Assembly (NCBI GenBank): GCA_963761005.1
Contig: CAVXFK010000016.1
Coordinates: 124,001 to 188,000, forward strand
DNA from: DASWJZ01 sp963761005
Lineage (GTDB): Bacteria > Pseudomonadota > Alphaproteobacteria > Rhizobiales > Afifellaceae
Reading direction: 5' to 3'
Length of the DNA stretch: 64,000 nt
A program made the translations under genes and the position numbers. The notes under the pieces were generated by a model. It ran no database searches, had not been told where the DNA came from, and saw nothing but the letters and a program-made list of their open reading frames with translations. Positions 45,186-54,979 of the stretch are shown one piece after another (positions within the stretch are counted from its first letter, which is position 1; each line of letters opens with the position of its first letter).

Positions 45186-45575
45186 TCAAGACAAGGCTGC
45201 TGTCTTCAGTTTTGACAAAGCCCGGATCTTGACCCGCACGCTTGCCGGCTTGGCCGCTCCTGGGGTCATTTCACCCGTGGCGGGATTGCGGACCAGCGTT
45301 CCTGCCTTTCGAGCAGGCACTTTTCGGAGAGTAACCTTCAACAGCCCCGGCCACGTAAACTCGCCGACACCACGCGGATGAACTGACCCCAAAAGAGCGT
45401 TCTCAAGAGTAGCGAGGACCCCTTTGGCGGTGCCGCGGGGGATTTCGTTCTCCGTTGCGACGAGGTCGATAAGCGCCGATTTTGTAAGAGCGCCTTTGAC
45501 CGGACGAACGGCTTCGGTCTGAGACTTTGCTGGCGTCTTCTTCGTAGCGGGCTTCGTGGTTCGTGCCTTGGCCAA
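45186..45575 (-). CDS. HU-like DNA-binding protein with a basic N-terminal tail
   Basis: A 129-residue HU/IHF-family protein. Residues 1-28 are a Lys/Ala/Thr-rich tail (AKARTTKPATKKTPAK). The rest shows the HU pattern: LTKSALIDLVATE, VLATLENALLGSV, GVGEFTWPGLLKVTL and the DNA arm RNPATGEMTPG. Such tailed HU proteins compact DNA. TTG 45575 is preferred because GAGGGAG lies about 8 bases upstream; the frame is open 78 codons further but that part is not HU-like. It is isolated in the accessory stretch. Confidence 0.8.
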   Translation of the reverse strand: MAKARTTKPATKKTPAKSQTEAVRPVKGALTKSALIDLVATENEIPRGTAKGVLATLENALLGSVHPRGVGEFTWPGLLKVTLRKVPARKAGTLVRNPATGEMTPGAAKPASVRVKIRALSKLKTAALS

Positions 45576-45910
45576 AAGGAAATCTCCCTCTGATTCGAAA
45601 GTTGCTGCCCGGTGCTCATACTCTTTCAAACCCGAGTTTGTTAGCCCGTAGGACAACGCCCAGATCCTCAACAAAGTCTGGTCTGTCTCGTTGCGCTTTG
45701 GGTCTCTGGTGTTTGAGGTCGAATACGAAACTGTCTCCGGGCCAAACGAAGTCGTCTCTGACGGGAATGACAACCGCGCCGGGAAATCGAATATCTGATT
45801 CGGAGGCAAAAACGCACAGCCGGCAGCGACAACCTGTGATCGGTCGGCGCAGAGACTTGGAGTTGGCTAGACGATTGCGTGTAAGTCACTGAACTTGCCC
45901 GAAGGAACCG
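45576..45910. other. Gene-free stretch upstream of the HU-like gene
   Basis: This stretch probably holds the HU-like gene's promoter and that of the small plus-strand gene. I see no repeats, no RNA fold and no coding frame with plausible composition. Confidence 0.4.
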
Positions 45911-46158
45911 TTGCCCAAGATTCCGGTTCCCGGCAGTCTTCATCTGGAATGGCGCCGCTGCGGTGAGCCAAACTGCCGCTGCTCACGAGGCTTTCTCCAC
46001 GGCCCGTACGTCGTCCGCCAGTGGCGCGAAGGCGGCCGGCAGCGGAAGGCGCTGGTGAAGCCGAGGACGTGCCGGCGGCGCTGGCCGCCATCGGGGAGCG
46101 AAGAGCGCTCGGATCCGTGGCGCAGATCGTCAAGAGCTTGCAACGCGCCAGACGCTAG
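45911..46158 (+). pseudogene. Small Cys-motif (DUF6788-like) protein, frameshifted
   Basis: A short gene from TTG 45911 (GAAGGAA upstream). Its start, GSLHLEWRRCGEPNCRCSRGFLHGPY, matches small proteins with a CGxxxCxC motif followed by HGPY, a metal-binding-type knuckle often found near mobile DNA. At about 46061 one base seems missing: the sequence continues in another frame as EDVPAALAAIGERRALGSVAQIVKSLQRARR to a TAG at 46158. Repaired length is about 82 residues. Function unknown; a remnant is likely. Confidence 0.5.
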
Positions 46159-46272
46159 CCGGTCGATCTCCGCGTGATACACCAAAGGGGACAACCCGAG
46201 ACGCGCTCCAAAGCCGCTTTCCGCGGCGCAAGGCGAAGTGAGCTGCGCCGTTGATACGGAAGGGCATCTGCC

Positions 46273-47178
46273 ATGCTGTCGAAGGAGCAGAAGGCTTTTT
46301 ACGAGGACAATGGCTACCTGATGATCGAGAAGGCGGTGACGACAGCGGAGTTGGAGACCCTCCGTCGCATCACCTACGATCTGCTCGATAAGTCGCGCGC
46401 CGTTACCGAGAGCAACGACCTCTACGACCTCGACGAGGGCCACAGCGTCGAGCATCCGCGCCTGACGCGGATAAAACTACCGCATCGACAACATCCGTTC
46501 TTCTGGGAACTATTGACAGACTCCCGGATCACCGACGTTTTGACCGAGCTGCTGGGGCCCGACACGATGCTGCAGACCAGCAAGCTGAACACCAAGGCAC
46601 CGGGAGGCGGGGCCGCGGTGGAATGGCATCAGGACTGGGCGTTCTACCCACACACCAACGATGACATGCTCGCCTTCGGCCTCATGCTTGAGGACGTCGA
46701 TGCGGACAACGGGCCGCTGATGGTCATCCCAGGCTCCCACAAAGGTCCGATCCTGAGCCATATGGCGAATGGTGTCTTCTGCGGCGCCATCGACCCGGGC
46801 GATGCGGCTTTCGAGTTGGACAAGGCGGTGACCCTGACCGGCAAGGCAGGTGACATGACGGTGCATCACGTTCGCACCCTGCACGGCTCAAGCCCAAATA
46901 TGAGCGACCGCAATCGCCTGATCCTGTTTTACGAATGCCACGCCGCAGACGCTTGGCCACTGCTGGGCGCCGGGTCCTATATCCAGTCGCTCGGCCAAAG
47001 GCTGCTGTGGCAAGATCTCCATGAGCGGCTGATCACCGGCCGGCTCTGCCTGACGCCGCGTCTGGAGCGGGTTCCAGCCCGCATCCCGCTACCGCCCGCG
47101 CCTGATGCAAGCTCGATCTTCAAATCGCAGAAGTCAGGTGGCGCGAAGACTGCTTTCATGCGTCGCCGTCAGGGCTAG
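46273..47178 (+). CDS. Phytanoyl-CoA dioxygenase (PhyH) family protein
   Basis: A 301-residue Fe(II)/2-oxoglutarate dioxygenase. The iron triad is visible as H119-x-D121 (WHQDW) and H204 (RTLHGSSPN), with R213 or R215 as the 2-oxoglutarate Arg. The length and N-terminus (FYEDNGYLMIEKAV) fit the PhyH family that includes ectoine hydroxylase EctD, but no ectABC genes are nearby. It stands alone in the plus direction, convergent with the Crp/Fnr gene. The substrate is unknown. Confidence 0.85.
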   Translation: MLSKEQKAFYEDNGYLMIEKAVTTAELETLRRITYDLLDKSRAVTESNDLYDLDEGHSVEHPRLTRIKLPHRQHPFFWELLTDSRITDVLTELLGPDTMLQTSKLNTKAPGGGAAVEWHQDWAFYPHTNDDMLAFGLMLEDVDADNGPLMVIPGSHKGPILSHMANGVFCGAIDPGDAAFELDKAVTLTGKAGDMTVHHVRTLHGSSPNMSDRNRLILFYECHAADAWPLLGAGSYIQSLGQRLLWQDLHERLITGRLCLTPRLERVPARIPLPPAPDASSIFKSQKSGGAKTAFMRRRQG

Positions 47179-47240
47179 CGTCGTCATCTGGTGACGCCGC
47201 GCGGGCCAAGGCGTGCGAGGACCTTATGCGCGTCAGTCTG

Positions 47241-47954
47241 TCAGGCTTGCGGAGCGACGAACTGTGGATCGTCGATCAACGCATTTGGGTGTGCCAGACG
47301 GTGCAGCTTCTCCCGATCGCTGATGACAATGCTGCGGCCTTCGCTCTTCACGCCATGAGTGGCGAGCGTCGCAAGGCTGCGCGAAAGATTCTCCGGCGTC
47401 ATTCCGAGCAATGAGGCAAGCAACCGCTTTTCAAACGGCAGCACCATGCGGCCGGTCGAGCCGTTTTGCGCATCGGTCTGCAGGATCCAGTTCGCGAGCC
47501 GCTCCGCGCCGGTGCGGAGCTTCTGATTCTTGAGCGTGCGCACGATCGCCCGGTAGCGCGACGCGAGCTCGCCAACTACCGCGCGCGCAAACGCGCTGTC
47601 GCGGCCGAATATCTCCCGGACCGCACCGGCAGGGATCATCAGTACGCGGCTTTGCGTGAGCGTGCGTGCAGATTTGAGATACGGCTCGTCGTGGATCACC
47701 GCGGCCAGAATGAAAGTGGTCGTGGGCACCAGCACTTCGATCGTGGTCTCCCGACCGCAGTGCTCGGCGAACTGCTCCACTGAGCCTTCCACGAGGACAT
47801 GCAGGAAATCCGGCAGATCGCCTTCGCGGATCAGAAGCACGCGGGGCGGAAAGCTCTGCAGGAGCGCGGCATTCATGAGCGTGCGGAAGTGCGCCGCGCG
47901 CATATCTGCGAACAGCTCGAGCGAACGAACGACCTGTTGATCGGCAGCGCGCAT
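47241..47954 (-). CDS. Crp/Fnr family transcriptional regulator (NarR/DNR-like)
   Basis: A 237-residue regulator. A cyclic-nucleotide-binding-like beta roll (residues 20-130) is followed by a dimer helix and an HTH with recognition segment TPENLSRSLATL, of the Fnr/Dnr E-x-x-SR type that reads TTGAT. There is no N-terminal Cys cluster (only one Cys, near residue 66), so it is not an oxygen-sensing 4Fe-4S Fnr. It may sense NO or nitrogen oxides by heme, or another signal. It is divergent from narK with two Fnr-type boxes between. Confidence 0.88.
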   Translation of the reverse strand: MRAADQQVVRSLELFADMRAAHFRTLMNAALLQSFPPRVLLIREGDLPDFLHVLVEGSVEQFAEHCGRETTIEVLVPTTTFILAAVIHDEPYLKSARTLTQSRVLMIPAGAVREIFGRDSAFARAVVGELASRYRAIVRTLKNQKLRTGAERLANWILQTDAQNGSTGRMVLPFEKRLLASLLGMTPENLSRSLATLATHGVKSEGRSIVISDREKLHRLAHPNALIDDPQFVAPQA

Positions 47955-47989
47955 TGGCCCCTCACGTGCAAACCACTTAATACAGGGGA

Positions 47990-48003
47990 TTGATAAATGT
48001 CAA
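47990..48003. promoter_or_regulatory. Fnr/Dnr-type box 1
   Basis: TTGAT-AAAT-GTCAA matches the TTGAT-N4-ATCAA consensus with one mismatch. It lies 36-49 bases upstream of the Crp/Fnr gene start, in the right place for autoregulation. Confidence 0.65.
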
Positions 48004-48087
48004 TTGACGCATCGAAAACAGTCATTCTTCAGTCATCATAAGGTCAGATCCACGTTCTCCCGCGCTCTTTTGGAAAAACGCCTCACG

Positions 48088-48101
48088 TTGATCTGGCTCA
48101 A
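48088..48101. promoter_or_regulatory. Fnr/Dnr-type box 2
   Basis: TTGAT-CTGG-CTCAA matches the consensus with one mismatch. It lies about 240 bases before narK, leaving a long untranslated leader. It probably activates the nar operon in low oxygen or when nitrogen oxides are present. Confidence 0.6.
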
Positions 48102-48339
48102 GCTCTTCACGAGCGCGTTCGTTTTATCTCACTGCGGTGGCTATTCAGAAATCAGGCCAATCTAGAACGATGTTTTCTGTGGACGCTCCTGCCGGTGTCG
48201 GAACTCAAAGCTGGAATTTTGCACTCTGGTCGATACGCCCTTTGCGGCCATCGTCTGATGCGCGAGCAGTCCGAACGCGGAACGTTCCGCAGCAAGCTCG
48301 ATCCTGCCACCGCAAAGCCGACCCAAGGAGCGACAGACC

Positions 48340-49695
48340 ATGACCAGTCCGGGTGACGCCGCCGCAATACCGCAGGAACACTATCAGCTGGCCGGCAGCC
48401 CGGCGGCCGGCCTCACGATGGGAACGTGGGGGTTCTTCGTCGGCTTCGCCGCGGTCGCGCTCTACGGACCCGCCGCCAAATATTTCCAGGAGCAGATGCA
48501 CCTCGGCGGGCTCGCGCTCGGCCTCCTTGTCGCGGCCCCGCAACTCACCGGCTCGCTTCTGCGCATCCCGTTCGGGGCTTGGGTCGACCGCGTCGGCGGC
48601 CGTTTGCCGATGCTGACGCTGTTCGCCTTGTCGCTCGTGGGCATGTGGGGACTGGTGTTTATTCTGCTGACCGTGAAGACGCTCACGGTCGCCGCTTATC
48701 CGATCATCGTGATGTTCGGATTTCTGAGCGGATGCGGGGTGGCGTCGTTCTCGGTCGGAATTCCTCAAGTCTCGTATTGGTACCCGCAGTCGCGCCAGGG
48801 CACGGCGCTTGGCGCCTATGGCGGCATCGGCAATCTCGCGCCGGGCATCTTCACGCTGGTACTGCCCTTCGCCATCGCTGCGTGGGGTCTCGCAGGCTCT
48901 TATTTCGCCTGGTTCACGTTTCTTCTGATCGGCACCGCGATCTACGCCTGGCTGGCGCACGACGCCTATTTCTTCCAGCTCCGCAAGCAGGGCGTCGATC
49001 CTGACACGAGCCGGAAGATCGCCCGCGCCAAGGGGCAGGAGCTCTTCCCCAACGAGCGGGTCTGGCAGGCGGTGATCACCGCGGCCGAGGATCCCCGCAC
49101 GTGGGGCCTCGTCGCTCTCTACTTCGTTTCCTTTGGCGGCTTCCTGGCGCTTACCGCGTGGTTCCCGACTTATTGGATCAACTTGCACCACATGGACATC
49201 AAGCAGGCGGCGTTGCTTGGCGGCCTCGGTTTCTCGCTCGTCGCCGCGATCGTCCGCGTGTTCGGCGGAATGTTGTCCGAGCGCATCGGCGGAGAGCGAA
49301 CTGCGATCATCGCGTTCACGGCCGTCCTGATCGGAGCAGCCATTCTCACGTTCGTGGCGGACTTCTATCAGGCGCTTGGCGGTGAGTTGCTGATCGCGCT
49401 CGGCATGGGCATCGGCAATGCCGCCGTCTTCAAGATGGTGCCGAAATATGTACCCGAGGCGGTCGGCGGCGCGGCGGGCCTTGTCGGTGGGCTCGGCGCT
49501 TTAGGGGGTTTCGTCATCCCGCCGTTTCTTGGTGCCGTCGTCGATGCGCTCGGAACGGACGGCTACGCGGGTGGCTTCTTCGCTTACATCGTGCTCGCGG
49601 TGATGGCGATCGGCGTCTCCGTCTACTTCTCGCACCTCGATCGCGGCGCCACATCTGGGAAGGCGGCCGGCACCGCGCTCCCGCAGGCACGGTAG
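48340..49695 (+). CDS. narK: Nitrate/nitrite MFS transporter
   Basis: A 451-residue, 12-helix major facilitator of the nitrate-nitrite porter family. It shows the NNP-type segments LLRIPFGAWVDRVGGR (loop 2-3), the glycine-rich nitrate signature region (GAYGGIGNLAPGIFTLVLP) and its C-half counterpart (GGAAGLVGGLGALGGFVIPP). It imports nitrate or exports nitrite for the reductase encoded 8 bases downstream. First gene of the nar operon, downstream of the Fnr-type boxes. Confidence 0.93.
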   Translation: MTSPGDAAAIPQEHYQLAGSPAAGLTMGTWGFFVGFAAVALYGPAAKYFQEQMHLGGLALGLLVAAPQLTGSLLRIPFGAWVDRVGGRLPMLTLFALSLVGMWGLVFILLTVKTLTVAAYPIIVMFGFLSGCGVASFSVGIPQVSYWYPQSRQGTALGAYGGIGNLAPGIFTLVLPFAIAAWGLAGSYFAWFTFLLIGTAIYAWLAHDAYFFQLRKQGVDPDTSRKIARAKGQELFPNERVWQAVITAAEDPRTWGLVALYFVSFGGFLALTAWFPTYWINLHHMDIKQAALLGGLGFSLVAAIVRVFGGMLSERIGGERTAIIAFTAVLIGAAILTFVADFYQALGGELLIALGMGIGNAAVFKMVPKYVPEAVGGAAGLVGGLGALGGFVIPPFLGAVVDALGTDGYAGGFFAYIVLAVMAIGVSVYFSHLDRGATSGKAAGTALPQAR

Positions 49696-49703
49696 GCAGC
49701 GCC

Positions 49704-52700
49704 ATGAGCCATTTCCTCGACCGCTTGACCTTCTTCAACCGCACCGTCGACACCTTCGCCGACGGCCACGGTATCGTCACCCGCGAGGACCGCCGCTGGG
49801 AGGACGGCTATCGCAAGCGCTGGCAGCACGACAAGATCGTGCGCTCCACTCACGGCGCAAACTGCACCGGCTCTTGCTCCTGGAAGATCTACGTCAAGGG
49901 CGGGATCGTCACCTGGGAGACGCAGCAGACCGACTATCCGCGCACGCGGCCGGATCTGCCGAACCACGAGCCGCGCGGCTGCTCGCGCGGCGCCAGCTAT
50001 TCCTGGTACCTCTATTCCGGCAACCGCGTGAAATATCCGCTGGTGCGCTCGCGACTTCTGAAGCTGTGGCGCGCAGCGCGGGCCCGAAACACACCGGTCG
50101 CCGCGTGGGCGTCAATTGTCGAAGACCCGGAGAAGCGCGCAAGCTACACCAGGAAGCGCGGCCTCGGCGGCTTCGTGCGCGCCGACTGGGATGAGGTGAC
50201 CGAGATCATCGGCGCCGCCAACGCCTACACCGCGAAGGCCTACGGCCCCGACCGCGTCGTCGGCTTCTCGCCGATCCCGGCGATGTCGATGGTGAGCTAT
50301 GCTGCCGGCGCCCGCTATCTCTCGCTGCTCGGCGGCGTGTGCATGTCGTTCTACGACTGGTACTGCGACCTGCCGCCGTCGAGCCCGCAGACCTGGGGCG
50401 AGCAGACGGACGTGCCGGAATTGGCCGACTGGTACAATTCCGGATTTCTGATCCTGTGGGGCTCGAACGTGCCGCAGACGCGCACGCCCGACGCCCACTT
50501 CTACACCGAGGCGCGCTATCGTGGCGCGAAGAGCGTCGTGATCTGCCCGGACTATTCGGAAGCCTCGAAATTCGCCGACCTTTGGATATCGGTGAAGCAA
50601 GGCACCGACGCGGCGCTCGCGATGGCGATGGGCCACGTGATCCTGCGCGAATTCCATATCGACCGGCAGGCCGACTACTTCGCCGATTACGTCCGGCAAT
50701 ATACAGACATGCCGATGCTGGTCCGCCTGGTGAAGCAGGACGGCAGGCTTGTGCCCGAGCGTCTGCTCCGCGCGTCCGATTTTTCCGGAACGTTAGGCGA
50801 GACCAACAATCCGGAATGGAAGACCGTCGCCTTTGACGAAGACTCCGGCGCCGTCGTGGTCCCGCGCGGATCGGTCGGGTTCCGCTGGGGCGAGAAAGGC
50901 AAGTGGAATCTCGAAGAGAAGGATTCTTCCGGCCACGACACGCGGCTCCAACTGACACTCGCAGACACCGAGCATGATCTCGCCGACGTCGCCTTTCCCT
51001 ATTTCGGCAATATCGAGCACGACCACTTCACCGGCACGGATCACCCGAGCGTGCTTGAGCGCAAGGTGCCTGTCAGGAAGTTGAAGCTCGCCGACGGCGA
51101 GGTGCTGGTCGCCACGGTCTTCGACCTATTCATCGCCAACTATGGCGTCGATCGCGGCTTCGGCGGCAAGCATGTCGCCGGGAGCTATGACGACAACGAG
51201 CCCTATACGCCGGCCTGGGCGGAAAAGATCACCGGCGTGCCGCGCGACCAGATCATCACCGTGGCGCGCGAGTTCGCGCTGAACGCCGAGAAGACCCACG
51301 GCCGCTCGATGGTGATCATCGGCGCGGCGATGAACCATTGGTACCACTGCGACATGAACTATCGCGGCGTCATCAACATGCTCGTCATGTGCGGCTGCGT
51401 CGGTCAGTCGGGCGGCGGCTGGTCGCACTACGTCGGGCAGGAAAAGCTCAGGCCGCAATCGGGTTGGCTGCCGCTCGCCTTCGGTCTCGATTGGAACCGT
51501 CCACCGCGCCAGCAGAACTCGACCTCGTTCTTCTACGCGCACACCGACCAGTGGCGCTACGAGACGCTGGACGTCAAAGAGATCCTTTCGCCCACGGCAC
51601 CGGCCGGTCCGTGGGATGGTGCGCTGATCGACTACAACGTTCGCGCCGAGCGCATGGGCTGGCTGCCCTCCGCGCCGCAGCTCGAGACCAACCCGCTCAA
51701 CGTCGCGGCGCAGGCCGCGGCAAGAGGAATGGAGCCGAAGGACTACGTCGCGGAGGCGCTCACGTCGGGCGAGCTCAAGCTCTCCTGCGAAGACCCGGAC
51801 AAGCCAATCAACTGGCCGCGCAACCTTTTCGTCTGGCGCTCCAACTTGCTCGGTTCCTCGGGCAAGGGCCACGAGTATTTCCTGAAGCACCTGCTCGGTA
51901 CGACGCACGGTGTGCTCGGCAAGGACCTCGGCGAGACCGGGCGTCAGAAGCCAGAGGAGGTCGCCTGGCACGACGAAGCGCCGGAAGGAAAGCTCGACCT
52001 CCTGGTGACGCTCGACTTCCGCATGTCGACCACCTGCGTCTACTCCGACATCGTTCTTCCGACCGCCACCTGGTATGAGAAGAACGACCTCAACACTTCC
52101 GACATGCATCCCTTCATCCACCCGCTCACGAGCGCTGTGGACCCCGTCTGGGAATGCAAGAGCGACTGGGAGATCTACAAGGCGATCGCCAAGGCCTTCT
52201 CCAAGGTCGCGCCGGAAGTGCTCGGTGTCGAGAAGGACGTCGTGCTGACACCGATCATGCACGACAGCCCCGGCGAGATCGCCCAGGCGCTCGACGTCAA
52301 GGACTGGAAGAAGGGCGAGGTCGCGCCGATCCCCGGCAAGACCATGCCGCAGGTGACGGTGGTCGAGCGCGACTACCCGAACCTCTACAAGCGCTTCACC
52401 TCGCTCGGGCCGCTGATGTCGAAGATCGGCAATGGCGGCAAGGGCATCGCTTGGAACACCGAGCGCGAGGTCGAGTCCCTCAAGAAGCTCAACGGTGTCG
52501 TCACCGAGGAGGGAGCTACCAAAGGCTTCGCGAAGATCGACACCGACATCGATGCCTCCGAAGTCATTCTCATGCTGGCGCCGGAGACGAACGGCGAGGT
52601 TGCGGTCAAGGCGTGGGAAGCGCTCGGCAAGACGACGGGTCGCGAACATGCGCATCTCGCGATCCCGAAGGAGGACGAGAAGATACGCTTCCGCGACGTG

Positions 52701-53462
52701 GTCGCGCAGCCGCGCAAGATCATCTCATCGCCGATCTGGTCGGGGCTGGAATCGGAGAAGGTCTGCTACAACGCCGGCTACACCAACGTCCACGAGCTGA
52801 TCCCCTGGCGCACGCTGTCCGGTCGCCAGCAGCTCTACCAGGATCACCTGTGGATGCGCGCCTTCGGCGAGGCGCTCTGCGCCTATCGCCCGCCGATCGA
52901 CACCAAGGCGGTGAAGCCCGTCATCGACCGCAAGCCGAACGGCAACAAGACGGTGGTGCTGAACTTCATCACCCCGCATCAGAAATGGGGCATCCACTCC
53001 ACCTACACCGACAATCTCCTGATGCTGACTCTGTCGCGCGGCGGCCCGATCGTGTGGATCAGCGAGGCGGACGCCAAGAAGGCCGGCATCGTCGACAACG
53101 ACTGGATCGAGGCCTTCAACTCGAACGGCGCGCTGGTCGCACGCGCCGTCGTCTCGCAGCGCGTGAAAGAGGGCATGTGCATGATGTACCACGCGCAGGA
53201 GAAGATCGTGAACGTGCCGGGGTCGGAGCAGACCGGGCAGCGCGGCGGCATCCACAACTCGGTGACGCGCACGGTCCTGAAGCCGACGCACATGATCGGC
53301 GGCTACGCACAACAATCCTACGGCTTCAACTACTACGGCACGATCGGCACTAACCGCGACGAATTCGTCGCCATCCGCAAGATGGCAAACATCGACTGGC
53401 TCGATGGCCCCGCATCCGATCAGCCCGCCGAGACAGCACCGCGCATGGAGGCCGCAGAATGA
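49704..53462 (+). CDS. narG: Respiratory nitrate reductase alpha subunit
   Basis: A 1,252-residue molybdenum catalytic subunit, full length for NarG. The FS0 cluster ligands are visible as H50, C54, C58 and C93 (HGANCTGSC...RGCSRG), the His ligand being the NarG hallmark. The segment SFYDWYCDLPPSSPQTWGEQTD carries the Mo-ligand Asp region. It reduces nitrate to nitrite on the cytoplasmic side with quinol electrons from NarI and NarH. It overlaps narH by ATGA. Confidence 0.96.
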   Translation: MSHFLDRLTFFNRTVDTFADGHGIVTREDRRWEDGYRKRWQHDKIVRSTHGANCTGSCSWKIYVKGGIVTWETQQTDYPRTRPDLPNHEPRGCSRGASYSWYLYSGNRVKYPLVRSRLLKLWRAARARNTPVAAWASIVEDPEKRASYTRKRGLGGFVRADWDEVTEIIGAANAYTAKAYGPDRVVGFSPIPAMSMVSYAAGARYLSLLGGVCMSFYDWYCDLPPSSPQTWGEQTDVPELADWYNSGFLILWGSNVPQTRTPDAHFYTEARYRGAKSVVICPDYSEASKFADLWISVKQGTDAALAMAMGHVILREFHIDRQADYFADYVRQYTDMPMLVRLVKQDGRLVPERLLRASDFSGTLGETNNPEWKTVAFDEDSGAVVVPRGSVGFRWGEKGKWNLEEKDSSGHDTRLQLTLADTEHDLADVAFPYFGNIEHDHFTGTDHPSVLERKVPVRKLKLADGEVLVATVFDLFIANYGVDRGFGGKHVAGSYDDNEPYTPAWAEKITGVPRDQIITVAREFALNAEKTHGRSMVIIGAAMNHWYHCDMNYRGVINMLVMCGCVGQSGGGWSHYVGQEKLRPQSGWLPLAFGLDWNRPPRQQNSTSFFYAHTDQWRYETLDVKEILSPTAPAGPWDGALIDYNVRAERMGWLPSAPQLETNPLNVAAQAAARGMEPKDYVAEALTSGELKLSCEDPDKPINWPRNLFVWRSNLLGSSGKGHEYFLKHLLGTTHGVLGKDLGETGRQKPEEVAWHDEAPEGKLDLLVTLDFRMSTTCVYSDIVLPTATWYEKNDLNTSDMHPFIHPLTSAVDPVWECKSDWEIYKAIAKAFSKVAPEVLGVEKDVVLTPIMHDSPGEIAQALDVKDWKKGEVAPIPGKTMPQVTVVERDYPNLYKRFTSLGPLMSKIGNGGKGIAWNTEREVESLKKLNGVVTEEGATKGFAKIDTDIDASEVILMLAPETNGEVAVKAWEALGKTTGREHAHLAIPKEDEKIRFRDVVAQPRKIISSPIWSGLESEKVCYNAGYTNVHELIPWRTLSGRQQLYQDHLWMRAFGEALCAYRPPIDTKAVKPVIDRKPNGNKTVVLNFITPHQKWGIHSTYTDNLLMLTLSRGGPIVWISEADAKKAGIVDNDWIEAFNSNGALVARAVVSQRVKEGMCMMYHAQEKIVNVPGSEQTGQRGGIHNSVTRTVLKPTHMIGGYAQQSYGFNYYGTIGTNRDEFVAIRKMANIDWLDGPASDQPAETAPRMEAAE

Positions 53463-54979
53463 GAGTGCGCGCGCAAATCGCGATGGTCTTGAACCTCGAC
53501 AAGTGCATCGGGTGTCACACCTGCTCGGTCACCTGCAAGAACGTGTGGACCAACCGCGAAGGCATGGAATACGCATGGTTCAACAACGTCGAGACGAAGC
53601 CGGGCATCGGCTATCCGAAGCACTGGGAGGACCAGGACCGCTGGAATGGCGGTTGGAGGCGCAAGCGGAACGGCAAGATCGAACCCAAGATCGGCGGCAA
53701 GTGGCGGGTGCTCGCGAACATCTTCGCCAATCCCGATCTGCCGGAGATCGACGACTACTACGAGCCCTTCACCTTCGACTACGAGCACCTGCAGAAGGCG
53801 CCCGAGCTCCAAGCCACGCCAACGGCGCGGCCACGCTCGCTCATCACCGGCGAGCGGATGGAGAAGATCGAGTGGGGGCCGAACTGGGAGGAGATTCTCG
53901 GCGGCGAGTTCTCCAAGCGCTCGCAGGATACCAACTTCGAAGGCATCCAGAAGGACATCTACGGGCAGTTCGAAAACACCTTCATGATGTACCTGCCGCG
54001 GCTCTGCGAGCACTGCCTCAACCCGGCTTGCGTCGCGGCGTGCCCCTCAGGCGCGATCTACAAGCGCGAGGAGGACGGCATCGTCCTGATCGACCAGGAC
54101 AAGTGTCGGGGCTGGCGCATGTGCGTGTCCGGCTGCCCCTACAAGAAGGTCTACTACAATTGGGAAAGCGGGAAGTCGGAGAAGTGCATCTTCTGCTTCC
54201 CGCGCATCGAGGCCGGCCAGCCGACGGTTTGCTCAGAAACCTGCGTCGGCCGTATCCGCTACCTCGGTGTCGTGCTCTATGACGCCGACCGCATCGAGGA
54301 GGCGGCGAGCTCGGCAGACGAGCAGGACCTCTACGAGGCGCAGCTCTCCATCTTTCTCGATCCCAACGACCCGCATGTCATCGAAGAGGCGCGCGCCGCC
54401 GGGATCAGCGAAAGCTGGCTGGAAGGCGCGCGCCGCTCGCCGGTCTGGAAGATGGCGATGGAGTGGAAGGTGGCCTTCCCGCTTCACCCGGAATACCGCA
54501 CGCTGCCGATGGTCTGGTACGTGCCTCCGCTTTCGCCGATCCAGTCGGCGGCAGAGGCCGGCAAGATCGGCGTCGACGGCGAGATGCCGGATGTGCGCTC
54601 GCTTCGCATCCCGCTCAGATACCTCGCCAACCTACTGACGGCCGGCAAAGAGGAGCCGGTCGCACAAGCGCTGGAGCGCATGCTCGCCATGCGCGCCTAC
54701 ATGCGCGCGAAGAGCGTCGACGGTGTCATCGACGAAGGCATTGCCGAGCGCGTTGGTCTCACCGCGGGGCACATCGAGGAGATGTACCAGGTGATGGCGA
54801 TCGCCAACTACGAGGACCGCTTCGTCGTTCCGACCGCGCATCGCGAGCGCGACGAGGACGCCTACGATCTTCGTGGCTCATGCGGCTTTTCGTTCGGCAA
54901 CGGATGTTCCGGCGGCACGACCGAAACCAACCTTTTCGGCAAGTCGAAGCGGGCGAAGAATCCGATGGAGATCGCGTGA
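53459..54979 (+). CDS. narH: Respiratory nitrate reductase beta subunit
   Basis: A 506-residue electron-transfer subunit with four cysteine groups: CIGCHTCSVTC (C16-C26), CEHCLNPACVAACP (about 183), CRGWRMCVSGCP (about 216; the Trp in place of a Cys marks the 3Fe-4S cluster) and CIFCFPRIEAGQPTVCSETC (about 245). It links the NarI hemes to NarG. The stop shares one base with narJ (TGATG). Confidence 0.96.
   Translation: MRVRAQIAMVLNLDKCIGCHTCSVTCKNVWTNREGMEYAWFNNVETKPGIGYPKHWEDQDRWNGGWRRKRNGKIEPKIGGKWRVLANIFANPDLPEIDDYYEPFTFDYEHLQKAPELQATPTARPRSLITGERMEKIEWGPNWEEILGGEFSKRSQDTNFEGIQKDIYGQFENTFMMYLPRLCEHCLNPACVAACPSGAIYKREEDGIVLIDQDKCRGWRMCVSGCPYKKVYYNWESGKSEKCIFCFPRIEAGQPTVCSETCVGRIRYLGVVLYDADRIEEAASSADEQDLYEAQLSIFLDPNDPHVIEEARAAGISESWLEGARRSPVWKMAMEWKVAFPLHPEYRTLPMVWYVPPLSPIQSAAEAGKIGVDGEMPDVRSLRIPLRYLANLLTAGKEEPVAQALERMLAMRAYMRAKSVDGVIDEGIAERVGLTAGHIEEMYQVMAIANYEDRFVVPTAHRERDEDAYDLRGSCGFSFGNGCSGGTTETNLFGKSKRAKNPMEIA

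Noticed and set aside
44843..45232. 129-codon plus-strand open frame in the gap near 45 kb
   Set aside because: There is no ribosome site, Cys/Arg/Ser-rich composition and overlap with the HU-like gene end.
46273..47178. Ectoine hydroxylase (EctD) for the PhyH gene
   Set aside because: It is far from the ectoine genes, there is no ectABC, and I could not see EctD-specific signature segments; kept as a PhyH family protein.
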